64,000 nt of DNA from NCBI GenBank assembly GCA_021849425.1, contig JAJZSY010000008.1, positions 1 to 64,000 of the forward strand, read 5' to 3'. Below the pieces are notes generated by a model. It was not told the origin of the DNA, did no database searches, and was given only the letters and a program-made list of their open reading frames with translations. This DNA is from Pseudomonadota bacterium (GTDB lineage Bacteria; Pseudomonadota; Alphaproteobacteria; Acetobacterales; Acetobacteraceae). Both the position numbers and the translations under genes were made by a program. Each line of letters opens with the position of its first letter. The first letter of the stretch is position 1. This document shows, piece by piece, positions 27,177-38,472 of the stretch.

Positions 27177-28057
27177 CGAACCACGATCCCTGGGCCGGCA
27201 ATGCCCCGGTCGAGCAATGCACGTAGCGCCGCATCGGCGGCGGGTACGCTGTCATAGGGACCAAGGCGCAGGGCGTAGAGCGTGCGACCGCCGGCGGACT
27301 GCGGAACAACCTCACCCGGCATGCCGTAAAGACGAGCGTGAAGGTTCATCGCGTCGGCGCTCGACCCAAATCCCGGGATCTCGACATAGAGCGGGCCGGG
27401 GGAAGATGGGCCGATGCGCACCATGCCGGAGAGGTGCGCTGCTGCGCCGGCGTTGCGTTGGCGCGTGGCAGGGTGGGCAGGGGTAGCAATAAAGGTACCG
27501 GCTGTGCCTGTGGCGCCCGGTGGCGGCGGCAGGGCGGCGGCAGCGACCGAACTGACCGGCGCCGCTGTGAGATGCGGACCGACGCCGAGACTGGCCTGCA
27601 AGGTCGACGAGCGCCCGGCCAGCAGCCGGACGCGGACCTCGGCGAGACCGTTGGACGGCATTCCGAGAAGACGGGCGACGCGGGGCGTGACTGCAATGAT
27701 CCGCCCTGGCTGCATCGGACCGCGATCGTTCACGCGGACGGTCAGACTGCGGCCGGTATCCAGATTGGTGATCCGCACGATCGAGGGCAGCGGCAGGACC
27801 GTGCTCTGGGCCATGAGACCGCTGGCGCGATACGCCTCGCCATCCGCGGTAAGCCGGGCAGGCCCGGATGGAATGACCGCGGAAAGCCCAGTTCGGTCAT
27901 AACGATTGAAAACGCGCGGATAATGCCATTGTCCACCCGCCTCGTAGGGCTTCCCGATCGTATAGTGAACGTGCGCCGCCAATCCGGAATGATGGAATGG
28001 CCGTGTACACCCGGCAAGAGCCAGCACCGCGGCCAGCAGCAGGGTCAGGCGGATCAT
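27173..28057 (-). CDS. rlpA: RlpA-family septal-ring lipoprotein with SPOR domain
   Basis: This 294-residue lipoprotein has a lipobox ALAGC with Cys17. The double-psi beta-barrel (about 40-150) has LTADGEAY and VNDRGPMQPGRIIAVTPRVA, where the Asp is the putative lytic residue. A Pro/Ala-rich linker is followed by a C-terminal SPOR domain (about 210-290) that binds denuded peptidoglycan at the septum. Family members are lytic transglycosylases on glycan strands lacking stem peptides. It is 4 bases overlapped with both mltB and tmk, so it is made with another cell-wall lytic enzyme. Confidence 0.92.
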   Translation of the reverse strand: MIRLTLLLAAVLALAGCTRPFHHSGLAAHVHYTIGKPYEAGGQWHYPRVFNRYDRTGLSAVIPSGPARLTADGEAYRASGLMAQSTVLPLPSIVRITNLDTGRSLTVRVNDRGPMQPGRIIAVTPRVARLLGMPSNGLAEVRVRLLAGRSSTLQASLGVGPHLTAAPVSSVAAAALPPPPGATGTAGTFIATPAHPATRQRNAGAAAHLSGMVRIGPSSPGPLYVEIPGFGSSADAMNLHARLYGMPGEVVPQSAGGRTLYALRLGPYDSVPAADAALRALLDRGIAGPGIVVR

Positions 28058-29013
28058 GCGAGAATCCGGCGGCCGAGTTCACCGACCGCGAGGGCGTAGA
28101 GATCGGACGGGTTGTAGCTGCGGATCGCGCGGAAATTGCCGAAGGCGAGGAACGCTTCCCCGTGCGGGCCATCCGGCAGCAGCAGCGAGGCCGGGGTGGA
28201 TGCCGGCAGGCGACGAGCCGGTGCCAGGCGATGGATGCCCAGCGCCTGCCAGCGGCCCAGGGGCAGCGAGTGGTCGCGACCAGCCAGTGCGGTGTCGAAA
28301 TGCTGTGGGATCAGCACGGGCTCGCTCGATGGCAGGCCGAGCCGCCAGTGCGACTTGTGCATGTAATTGGCGATCGATGCCATTGTGTCTGGCACGCTGG
28401 TCCAGATATTTGGTTGGCCATGGCCTGAATAACTGACTGCGGTACTGAGATAGATGCTCGGCATGAATTGCGGTTGCCCCATGGCGCCGGCCCATGAGCC
28501 GCGCAACTCGGGAAGGCGGATGTCGCCGCGGGAGACGATGCGCATCGCGGCGATGGCCTCGCGGCTGAAATAGGCGCTGTTCTTGTACCAGGCGAGCGTG
28601 GCGAGGGAGTCGATCACGTTGAAATCGCCCTGATAATGGCCGAAATCGGTTTCGATCCCCCAGATGCCCATGATCGGCGCGGCGGCGACGCCAAAGCGGG
28701 ACCGGAGCCGATCGAGAATGACCCGATGCTCGGCGAAGGCCGCCCTTCCCGCGGCCACGCGGGTTTGGGTGACCACGCGGGCGCTGTATTGCGCCCAGGT
28801 CAGGGTGAATTCAGGCTGATGGGTTTCATGTCGTATCACCTCCCGGTTCGGCTTCAGACCGGACAGGGCGGCGACGGCGATATGGGACGGAACACCTTCC
28901 CGACGCGCCCGGCCTTCGAGTTCGTGGATGAAATCTTCAAAACCGGCCGCGCGGGCCGGCCGAATCAGGGCGGGAGTAGACGGTAGCGCGGCGAGCAGGA
29001 GACGACGTTTCAT
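28054..29013 (-). CDS. mltB: Lytic murein transglycosylase B-type
   Basis: This 319-residue periplasmic transglycosylase (SLT/MltB family) cleaves the glycan backbone to give 1,6-anhydromuropeptides. The signal peptide is about 1-22 (MKRRLLLAALPSTPALIRPA); no lipobox is seen, unlike E. coli MltB. The catalytic Glu121 lies in WGIETDFG, and the second motif GSWAGAMGQPQFMPS follows near residue 190. It starts the unit that continues to metG; the upstream gap to the DsbA-like gene is 42 bp. Confidence 0.94.
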   Translation of the reverse strand: MKRRLLLAALPSTPALIRPARAAGFEDFIHELEGRARREGVPSHIAVAALSGLKPNREVIRHETHQPEFTLTWAQYSARVVTQTRVAAGRAAFAEHRVILDRLRSRFGVAAAPIMGIWGIETDFGHYQGDFNVIDSLATLAWYKNSAYFSREAIAAMRIVSRGDIRLPELRGSWAGAMGQPQFMPSIYLSTAVSYSGHGQPNIWTSVPDTMASIANYMHKSHWRLGLPSSEPVLIPQHFDTALAGRDHSLPLGRWQALGIHRLAPARRLPASTPASLLLPDGPHGEAFLAFGNFRAIRSYNPSDLYALAVGELGRRILA

Positions 29014-29055
29014 CCCCTCGTTCTGCCACGCCCCGCGTCGTCGCGGAAGGGAGGT

Positions 29056-29727
29056 TCAGGCTCCCTCAACATCGGCTACCGCGAGTTCAATCAGGCGTTC
29101 CAGAATATCCGGCTCCTGCGCGCCGGCAATCGCGGCCTGACCATCGATGATGAAACAGGGAACGCCGTTGATGCCGAGGCGATGGACAAACAGATTGTCG
29201 GCATGGATCTGCTCGATCGCCCGGTCGCTCGCGAGAAAGGCGGCGGTCTCATTGTGCCTCAAGCCATTTGCCTCACCGATGGCGGCAAGAGCGTCGGGGT
29301 TGCCGATGTCGAGGCCCGCCGAGAAATAGGCCTGGAAAATGTCCAGAACCAGCCCTTCCGCCGCTACGCCACGCTCAAGGGCGAGGCGGACGAGGCGATG
29401 GGCATCGACGGTGCTCGGCGCGCGGGCGATCCGGGGAAAGGCGAGGTCAAGACCGTCTTCGGCAGCGATGCTGGAAATGGCGGCATGAAACCGCCGCGCG
29501 CGATCTTCGTCGCCGAATTTGCGCGCAGTGTAATCGGCGCGGCTTATTCCGCTGCGGGGCATGTCCGGATTGAGAAGAAACGGCCGCCATACTGGCGTGA
29601 GCGGCAGATCGGGGCGGCTCTGGCGCAGACGCTGAAAACGGTGAATGCCAAGATAGCACCAAGGACAGACGAAATCGAAAACGATCTCGACGGTCACCCT
29701 CGGCGGGCGAGGCAGAGCCATATTCAT
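29056..29727 (-). CDS. DsbA-family thioredoxin-fold oxidoreductase (FrnE-like)
   Basis: This 223-residue cytoplasmic protein (no signal peptide) has a thioredoxin fold with an inserted helical domain. The active site is CPWC at 21-24, followed by YLG, and the cis-Pro loop is INGVPCFII near residue 190. This matches the FrnE/2-hydroxychromene-2-carboxylate isomerase-like group. Such proteins are linked to oxidative-stress resistance or polyketide-like metabolism, but the substrate is not known. ATG at 29727 or 29721 is possible; neither has a strong ribosome-binding site. Confidence 0.9.
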   Translation of the reverse strand: MNMALPRPPRVTVEIVFDFVCPWCYLGIHRFQRLRQSRPDLPLTPVWRPFLLNPDMPRSGISRADYTARKFGDEDRARRFHAAISSIAAEDGLDLAFPRIARAPSTVDAHRLVRLALERGVAAEGLVLDIFQAYFSAGLDIGNPDALAAIGEANGLRHNETAAFLASDRAIEQIHADNLFVHRLGINGVPCFIIDGQAAIAGAQEPDILERLIELAVADVEGA

Positions 29728-29800
29728 AGCTAATCAGACTAGCCGATGCGTCCCGGCAGGCAAAGCGAAAAGGTATCGACGGCCCGAGGGAGTTTTGGGA

Positions 29801-31690
29801 TCATTGAAGGGTGATGGTGCGGCACGGCGGGCGCATCGCGTCCGTAATCGCGCTATATGTGGAAATCGGCGATGGCCGGCCAAACAGGTAGCCCTGAATT
29901 TCGTCGGCTCCGCAATCCCTCAGTATGTCCGCCTGCCGCTCGGTTTCCACACCTTCCACCACCACCGGCAGGCGCAACCCGCGCCCGAGGCCGAGGACGG
30001 CATTGACGATGGCGAGCGATTCGGATTCTTCTGCCAGGTCACGAACAAAGCTGCGATCGATCTTGAGCTTGTTGAAGGGAAAGGCTCGAAGCGTTGCGAG
30101 TGAAGAATAGCCGGTGCCGAAATCATCGATCGAGATGCCGACGCCGAGAGCCTTGATCCTCTGCAACGTATCCACCGCCCGCTCGAAATTGCGAATCAGC
30201 ATCGATTCGGTAACCTCGATTTCGAGTCGGGACGGCGGCAGGCCAGTCTCGCGCAGAATGTCGGTAATGATCGCGGCGAGATCGCCGTGCTGGATCTGTA
30301 TGGGCGAAACGTTCACCGCGACGGTCAGCGGCGCCGACCACCGCGCAGCTTCGGCACAGGCTTCACGCAAAACCCAGGTTCCGAACTCCTCCATCAGGCC
30401 GATCGACTCTGCGAGGCCGATGAAAAGGTCGGGCGCAACCGGTCCGTGGACCGGGCTGTTCCAGCGCAGCAACGCCTCGAACCCGCTGCATAAGGCGGTG
30501 CGCATGCAGATCATCGGCTGATAGACCAGCGACAGTTCCCGGTGTTGGAGGGCCAGCCTGAGATCTTGTTCGAGTACGCGCCGCTTCTGCCATTCCGACT
30601 GGATCGTGGCGTCGTAAAAAGTAAGGCTGTTGGGCCTTTCCTTTTTGATGACATGCAGCGCCTGGCTGCTATGGGCGAGCAGCGTGCTGGAGGTCATGCC
30701 ATCGAAGGGATGCAACGCGATGCCCACTGACGCGGAAATGGCGATCTCGCGACCATCGGACAGAGTGATCGGCTCGGCGATGGCGCGCAACAGCCGGCGC
30801 GCCAGCGCTTCGACCGCCTCCGGCTCCTCGCAGCCGGCTTCGACCACCACGAACTCGTCGCCGCCGATGCGGGCGACAAGATCCGTTTCGCGGACCTGAC
30901 GGCTGATCCGTGCCGCGACCTCGCGCAACACGCCGTCAGCCGCCATATGGCCGAACAGATCGTTGATGCCCTTGAAATCATCGATATCAAAGGTCAGCAG
31001 CGCGACGTTTTCACGGCGGCGGCGCGCCTCGGCAAGCACCTGGTCGAGCCGCTCGAGCAGATGGCCGCGATTGATCAGGCTGGTCAGCGGATCATGCGAG
31101 GTCATGAACCGGATCCGCTCGAGCGCCAGCTTGCGGTCGGTGATTTCCTGGCAGAACCCGCGTATGGCGACCACGGCGCCGGCGGAGCCGGTTTCGGGTC
31201 GCATGTCGATCCAGAACCAGCGCCGCGCCCCCTCGCCGCAGCCATCGAGTCGGACTTCCACTGCGGCCGGCTCGCCGGTTTCGACAATCGTCGCAAAGGT
31301 CGCAAGGAAGGTGGCGCGGTCAGCTTCGTCCATCTGGCTGGTGAGCGTATCATCATGCGGGACGAACGATGCGGGATCGGTGCCGAATAATTCGTGCATG
31401 TCGGCCGACCATGTCGCGCGACGATCCTTGACGGCGATCCGCCAGTTCCCGATCCGGGCAATGCGATGAACGGTCTGCAGATCATCGAGCGCCTGGCGGG
31501 CACAACCGATCGAGCGTTGCGCGACGTCGAGGGCGAGGCCTGCAACGCGATTGAATTTCTGCACGGCGGGATGCGCCATCCCCGCAGGCAGATCGCGGGC
31601 AAGATCTGCCGTCGCCTGGGCCAATGCCGCGCGAAGCTGGTCGACTTCGGTGGGATCGAAGGTGGTGCAAGCCGCTTCCCGCTCTGTCAT
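29801..31690 (-). CDS. PAS-GGDEF-EAL cyclic-di-GMP protein
   Basis: This 629-residue protein has a PAS-like sensor with PAC (about 75-190), a GGDEF domain (190-360) and an EAL domain (375-620). GGDEF at 276-280 is intact, and RETD (267-270) is a perfect RxxD inhibitory site five residues before it. FEALLRW (404-410), DDFGTGYSS and EGVET in the EAL domain are also intact, so both cyclase and phosphodiesterase could be active. No membrane helices are seen, so it is cytoplasmic. It overlaps an upstream small ORF by ATGA, suggesting coupled translation. Confidence 0.96.
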   Translation of the reverse strand: MTEREAACTTFDPTEVDQLRAALAQATADLARDLPAGMAHPAVQKFNRVAGLALDVAQRSIGCARQALDDLQTVHRIARIGNWRIAVKDRRATWSADMHELFGTDPASFVPHDDTLTSQMDEADRATFLATFATIVETGEPAAVEVRLDGCGEGARRWFWIDMRPETGSAGAVVAIRGFCQEITDRKLALERIRFMTSHDPLTSLINRGHLLERLDQVLAEARRRRENVALLTFDIDDFKGINDLFGHMAADGVLREVAARISRQVRETDLVARIGGDEFVVVEAGCEEPEAVEALARRLLRAIAEPITLSDGREIAISASVGIALHPFDGMTSSTLLAHSSQALHVIKKERPNSLTFYDATIQSEWQKRRVLEQDLRLALQHRELSLVYQPMICMRTALCSGFEALLRWNSPVHGPVAPDLFIGLAESIGLMEEFGTWVLREACAEAARWSAPLTVAVNVSPIQIQHGDLAAIITDILRETGLPPSRLEIEVTESMLIRNFERAVDTLQRIKALGVGISIDDFGTGYSSLATLRAFPFNKLKIDRSFVRDLAEESESLAIVNAVLGLGRGLRLPVVVEGVETERQADILRDCGADEIQGYLFGRPSPISTYSAITDAMRPPCRTITLQ

Positions 31691-31881
31691 GACAGCGGCC
31701 TCAGGGACGTTTGGGGAAACGGAAGCCGGCGCGGCATCGTGACCAGTCCAAACCCGATCCGACCCAGAACGACCGCAAGGTCTGGCGGATGTCCGGCCGC
31801 AGCAAGGGCCCGGGCCCGTGCATCAGGCCCGACGCGGCGGAGGCTGGGGTGCCGGATGGGGGCCGGGGCAGAACCGTTCAT
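31687..31881 (-). CDS. Small hypothetical protein coupled to the GGDEF-EAL gene
   Basis: A 64-codon frame runs from ATG at 31879-31881 to a TGA that overlaps the next start (ATGA). GAGG lies about 8 bases upstream of the start. The product is basic and rich in Arg, Pro and Ala, with a short hydrophobic stretch DLAVVLGRIGFGLVTM near the middle. No known domain is recognised. The coupling and ribosome-binding site support translation, but high-GC DNA makes such frames common, so the evidence is moderate. It could be a regulatory leader peptide or a partner of the cyclic-di-GMP enzyme. Confidence 0.5.
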   Translation of the reverse strand: MNGSAPAPIRHPSLRRVGPDARARALAAAGHPPDLAVVLGRIGFGLVTMPRRLPFPQTSLRPLS

Positions 31882-31977
31882 GTCGATCCTCGGTCTCCGT
31901 GATGCCAAAATTCCTGAAGACATATAGCCCGAAAAGGTGAACAAAACGTTTCGGATTCCGACAGGTCGGTAGCGCAC

Positions 31978-32005
31978 TTGACTTGCGACGCCGCTAGACC
32001 CATCG

Positions 32006-32006
<1 letters not shown>
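31978..32006 (+). promoter_or_regulatory. thiC: Candidate promoter of the thi operon
   Basis: TTGACT (31978-31983) is followed after 17 bases by CATCGT (32001-32006). The -35 is good and the -10 poor (3 of 6). Transcription would begin close to the 5' side of the riboswitch P1 stem, which fits the layout. Confidence 0.35.
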
Positions 32007-33974
<1,968 letters not shown>

Positions 33975-33978
33975 AGCC

Positions 33979-35096
33979 ATGAAGGTCGCCATCATCGGCG
34001 GCGGCATCATCGGGCTCGCCCTGGGCTGGCGCCTCGCGCAGCGCGGCGCCGAAGCCACGGTATTCGAGCGCGATGCGATCGGCCGCGGCGCCAGCTACGC
34101 CGCGGCCGGAATGCTCGCCGCCGGCTGCGAGGCGGAGCCGGGCGAACAGGCGCTCGGGGTGCTCAACCACAAATCGCTGGCGCTGTGGCCGGATTTCGCG
34201 GCTGAACTCGAGGCGGCCTCCGGCATGCAGGTGGGGCTGCGGCGCGAGGGCACGATACTGATCGCCCTCAACCGCGACGATGCGGCGAAGCTGCGGCACG
34301 ACATGGAATTCCAGAAACGCCAGGGCATCGACCTCGAATGGCTGACGCCGGTCGAGGCGCGCGCGCGCGAGCCCTATCTCGCGCCGCAACTGGCCGGGGC
34401 GGTGTTCTCGCCAGATGACATCCAGGTCGACAACCGGGCGGCAACGATGGCGCTGGGCGAGGCCTTCCGCCGCGCCGGCGGGGTGCTGCGCGAGCGGCTG
34501 CCGGTGCTGCGGATCGAGACCGACGGCGCCCGCGCCCGCGGCGTGGTGACCGCCGAGGGCATCCACGAGGCCGATGTGGTCGTGCTGGCGGCGGGGGCCT
34601 GGTCTGGCACGTTCGACGTGCCGGTGCCGCTGCCCCCGGTTCGCCCGATCAAGGGGCAGATGCTCTCGGTGCAGATGGACCCGGAAGCCCCCCTGCTGCG
34701 CCATGTGATCTGGGCGCCACGGGCCTATCTGGTGCCGCGGCGGAGCGGGCTGCTCATCGTCGGGGCAACCGTCGAGGAGCGCGGGTTCGATGGCGCGATA
34801 ACGGCTGGCGGGCTTTATTCGCTGCTCGATGGCGCCTGGCGCGCCATGCCGGGGATCGAGGAGCTCGACCTGGTGGAGACCTGGGTCGGTTTCCGGCCCG
34901 GCTCGCGCGACGATGCGCCTGTGCTCGGGCCGAGCGCCCTTCCCGGCCTGATGTTCTGCACCGGGCATCACCGCAACGGAATTCTGCTCACCCCGATCAC
35001 CGCCGCAGCGATGGCGGCGACAATCCTTGAGCAGAGGCTGGATCCGCGCATTGCCCCGTTCGATATCGGGCGGTTCGCGCGGGTGAGGAGTGCGGC

Positions 35097-35100
<4 letters not shown>
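33979..35100 (+). CDS. thiO: Glycine oxidase ThiO
   Basis: This 373-residue FAD amine oxidase oxidises glycine to iminoglycine for the thiazole branch. The FAD motif IIGGGIIG is at 5-12, with GASYAAAGMLAAG following, and GHHRNGILLTPIT is a typical C-terminal segment. It lies 4 bases after thiC and overlaps thiS by 4 bases, which supports the ThiO role over a general D-amino-acid oxidase. Confidence 0.94.
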
Positions 35101-36072
<972 letters not shown>

Positions 36073-36128
36073 AGGTCAGGCTGGCGCCGTACCGGCTCTT
36101 TCAAGCGCGGGAGCGTGAGTTGCGCCGC

Positions 36129-36168
36129 CCGCGCGCCCCCTTGGCGCGTTCATTTTGCCCGCGCGCGG
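36129..36168 (+). terminator. Possible GC hairpin after thiG
   Basis: CCGCGCGC (36129-36136) can pair with GCGCGCGG (36161-36168) across a 24-base loop, 57 bases past thiG. There is no T run, and GC palindromes arise easily in such DNA, so this is a weak terminator candidate. Confidence 0.3.
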
Positions 36169-36182
36169 AAAGGCCTTTGATA

Positions 36183-36212
36183 TTGCCAAATCATCACCGA
36201 ACGGATCATAGT
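36183..36212 (+). promoter_or_regulatory. Candidate promoter of the ArsR/BigR-type regulator
   Basis: TTGCCA (36183-36188) is followed after 18 bases by CATAGT (36207-36212), 40 bases before the regulator start. No ATTC-N8-GAAT motif is seen here, so autoregulation through that motif is not evident. Confidence 0.4.
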
Positions 36213-36251
36213 CTGTCCAGATAAAGAGAGTTTGGTTACGGGGACAAAGAA

Positions 36252-36659
36252 ATGGGTCAGCATGCGCCCCTGGCAGCAGACGGTTTGCTGCGGACTGGCG
36301 AACTGAAAACGATGGCGGTTGATAGCGAAACCGAGATTGAACTCGACGCGATGATGCGCAACGCGACGATGGCGGCGCAGTTTCTGCGGTGCATCGCCAA
36401 TCCTCACCGGTTGATGGTTCTGTGTCACCTTACCCATGGTGAAGCCTCGGTGGGGCAGCTCGAGCGGGAACTCGGCATCCGCCAGGCGCATCTGTCGCAG
36501 CAGCTCGCACGGTTGCGACAGGACGGGCTGGTTACGACCCGTCGCGATTCGCGGACGATCTATTACGCGTTGGGCAGCGATGCGGCGCGCGATGTGGTGG
36601 GATTGATCTACCGCCTGTTTTGCACGGCGGGCATGGACAAGGTGGGCGGCTGCGACTGA
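36252..36659 (+). CDS. ArsR-family reactive-sulfur repressor (BigR/SqrR-like)
   Basis: This 135-residue winged-helix repressor has LRCIANPHRLMVLCHL in helix 1-2 and the recognition helix region RQAHLSQQLARLRQDGLV. Cys58 and Cys124 are 66 residues apart, the same spacing as the Cys42/Cys108 pair of BigR (and Cys41/Cys107 of SqrR), which senses sulfide by forming tetrasulfide links. Extra Cys47 and Cys134 are also present. The neighbouring genes on the other strand code for a persulfide-dioxygenase-like enzyme and YeeE/YedE proteins, as in bigR operons. ATG at 36252 was kept; an ATG at 36312 is an alternative. Its last 52 bases overlap the convergent YeeE-type gene. Confidence 0.9.
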   Translation: MGQHAPLAADGLLRTGELKTMAVDSETEIELDAMMRNATMAAQFLRCIANPHRLMVLCHLTHGEASVGQLERELGIRQAHLSQQLARLRQDGLVTTRRDSRTIYYALGSDAARDVVGLIYRLFCTAGMDKVGGCD

Positions 36660-37075
36660 CGCGCGGCATCCAGCAAGCGGACGATCCATATCCCGGCGAA
36701 CATTGCGATCACGAATGGCCAGAGGGCCAAAGGATCGAGCGCAAGCGCGGTGATGGCCGGTCCGGGGCATAGCCCGGCCACTCCCCAGCCAATCCCGAAA
36801 ATCGCAGCGCCACCGGCAAGGCGAAGGGTAATTCCGCTGCGCCGCAGCACTGGAAAGCTCCCACCAGTCAATGGCCTGCCACGGCGGCGGCCATATGCGA
36901 ACCCCGCCGCGGCGACGAGAACGCCGCCGGCCATGACGAAGGCGAGGCTCGGATCCCAATGACCGGCGATGTTGAGGAAGCCGAGGACCTTGGCGGGATC
37001 GACCATATCCGAGAGCAGCAGCCCGCCACCAAAGAGCAGACCGGCGGCAAAAGCGATCAGGGGCCGGCGCATCAT
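36608..37075 (-). CDS. YeeE/YedE-family half-transporter (PmpB-like)
   Basis: This 155-residue membrane protein has about four helices and the family motif GVAGLCPGPAITAL, with a Cys that can carry sulfur. In related BigR operons the paired short proteins (PmpA/PmpB) are thought to move sulfur compounds such as thiosulfate or sulfite. Its start overlaps the next YeeE-type gene by 4 bases. Its end overlaps the regulator gene on the plus strand by 52 bases, an unusually deep tail-to-tail overlap. Confidence 0.88.
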   Translation of the reverse strand: MMRRPLIAFAAGLLFGGGLLLSDMVDPAKVLGFLNIAGHWDPSLAFVMAGGVLVAAAGFAYGRRRGRPLTGGSFPVLRRSGITLRLAGGAAIFGIGWGVAGLCPGPAITALALDPLALWPFVIAMFAGIWIVRLLDAARQSQPPTLSMPAVQNRR

Positions 37076-37509
37076 ACGGCTCCAAGGTCACGGGTGAGGA
37101 AAACCACGACCGCCGCGACGGCCATGAAAACGAGTGTCGCGACAATCGAGCGCGGCGAAACGCGGGCCAGACCACAGACGCCGTGGCCTGAGGTGCAGCC
37201 GCCGCCGAGCGCGGTGCCGATTCCGACCAGCAGGCCGGCGCCGATCATCACCGGCGGCCCGGCGGCGACATGGATCGCCGGGGCGGCGCCAAACGACCGC
37301 GCGAGAAGGCCGGCCAGAAGCAGGCCGGAGATGAAGGCGAGCCGCCAGTCCCGCCCGGAGCGCTGGATCAGGTCTCCGGCGATTCCGGTGATCCCGGCAA
37401 TGCGGCCGATGCCGAGCCAGAGCATGGCGGCGGCGGCGCCGATCATCAGCCCGCCCGCGAGATCGGGCAGCGGGGTGAAGCCCGTGGGGAAAGGCGCTGG
37501 AAGCAGCAT
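37072..37509 (-). CDS. YeeE/YedE-family half-transporter (PmpA-like)
   Basis: This 145-residue membrane protein has about four helices with GGGCTSGHGVCGLAR near residue 103, the signature of YeeE/YedE sulfur-transport proteins, including conserved Cys residues. It sits 18 bp after the MBL-fold enzyme gene and overlaps the PmpB-like gene by 4 bases. The two halves together make one full YeeE-like unit. Confidence 0.9.
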   Translation of the reverse strand: MLLPAPFPTGFTPLPDLAGGLMIGAAAAMLWLGIGRIAGITGIAGDLIQRSGRDWRLAFISGLLLAGLLARSFGAAPAIHVAAGPPVMIGAGLLVGIGTALGGGCTSGHGVCGLARVSPRSIVATLVFMAVAAVVVFLTRDLGAV

Positions 37510-37527
37510 GCAGCCGGGTCCTCGCGG

Positions 37528-38397
37528 TCAGAGCGTGTTGAGCGGAATTTTCAGATAGCGCCGGCCGTTCGGCGCGGGGGCCGGCAGATCACCGCCGCGG
37601 ATGTTGACCTGCAGAGAGGGCAGAATCAGAACCGGGGCGGCGAGGGTCGCATCCCGCGCCTCGCGCATGGCGACGAATTGCTCCTCGCCGATGCCGGCGT
37701 TGATTTGCAGGTTCCCTGCCTTCTGCTCGGCAATCGTGCTTTCCCATCGCGGCTCACGCCCGCCGGGCTGGTAGTCATGCGCAGTGAAGACCCGGGTTTC
37801 GCCCGGCAGCGCATAGAGCCGGTGAACCGAGCGATAGAGCGCGTGCGCATCGCCACCGGGGAAATCGCAGCGCGCGGTGCCATAATCGGGCTGGAACAAC
37901 GTGTCGCCCACAAAGACGGCGTCACCCACATGATAGGACATGCAGGCCGGCGTGTGGCCGGGCGTATAGATCGCCTCGGCCTCGATCATGCCGACCGCGA
38001 AGCGTTCGCCATCGCGAAACAGGTGGTTGAACTGGCTTCCGTCAATGGGAAAATCGGGACCGAGATCGAAGATATCGGCGAAATTGGCCTGCACCGGCGC
38101 GATATGATCGCCAATCCCGATCATCCCGCCGCCGAGGCTATGCTGGATATAGCGCGCCGCCGAGAAATGATCCGCATGGACGTGGGTTTCGAGAATCCAG
38201 TCGATGGTGAGGCCGCGCTCGCGCACGCTCGCGATCAGCGCATCGGCCGAAGTCGTCGACACCCGGCCAGATTTCGGGTCGTAGTCGAGCACAGAATCGA
38301 TGATCGCGGCGCGAGACGTCGTCGGATCGATCACGATGTAACTGATCGTGCTCGTCGCGGGGTCGAAAAACGGCAGTATTTCGGGGCGCACAGTCAT
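37528..38397 (-). CDS. MBL-fold persulfide-dioxygenase-like hydrolase (Blh/ETHE1 type)
   Basis: This 289-residue metallo-beta-lactamase-fold protein has HVHADH at 72-77, TPGHTPACMSY and VGDTLFQPDYGTARCDFPGG, all conserved in the Blh/ETHE1 group that oxidises glutathione persulfide to sulfite. There is no rhodanese domain, as in Agrobacterium-type Blh. It is the first gene of a three-gene unit with the two YeeE-type genes, under a promoter with an ATTC-N8-GAAT palindrome. GAGGAGG lies just before the ATG at 38395-38397. Confidence 0.9.
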   Translation of the reverse strand: MTVRPEILPFFDPATSTISYIVIDPTTSRAAIIDSVLDYDPKSGRVSTTSADALIASVRERGLTIDWILETHVHADHFSAARYIQHSLGGGMIGIGDHIAPVQANFADIFDLGPDFPIDGSQFNHLFRDGERFAVGMIEAEAIYTPGHTPACMSYHVGDAVFVGDTLFQPDYGTARCDFPGGDAHALYRSVHRLYALPGETRVFTAHDYQPGGREPRWESTIAEQKAGNLQINAGIGEEQFVAMREARDATLAAPVLILPSLQVNIRGGDLPAPAPNGRRYLKIPLNTL

Positions 38398-38415
38398 CGC
38401 AGCCTCCTCACGGGG

Positions 38416-38439
38416 TCATATTCTGTGCACCGAATATGA
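38416..38439. promoter_or_regulatory. Palindromic operator, SqrR/BigR type
   Basis: TCATATTC (38416-38423) and GAATATGA (38432-38439) are perfect 8-base arms around an 8-base spacer. The core ATTC-N8-GAAT is the motif reported, as I recall, for SqrR binding. It covers the -10 region of the blh promoter, so repressor binding would block RNA polymerase. Confidence 0.8.
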
Positions 38440-38460
38440 GAGGCCGAACGCTGTGGTCAA
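38433..38460 (-). promoter_or_regulatory. Promoter of the blh-yeeE unit
   Basis: On the minus strand TTGACC (38455-38460) is followed after 16 bases by CATATT (38433-38438). The -10 lies inside the palindromic operator. Transcription would start about 25 bases before the ATG. Confidence 0.6.
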
Positions 38461-38472
38461 TAGTGCCGACGG

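Noticed and set aside
36100-36251. ATTC-N8-GAAT operator for autoregulation of the ArsR-type gene
   Set aside because: No copy of the motif, even with two mismatches arranged symmetrically, was found in this gap.
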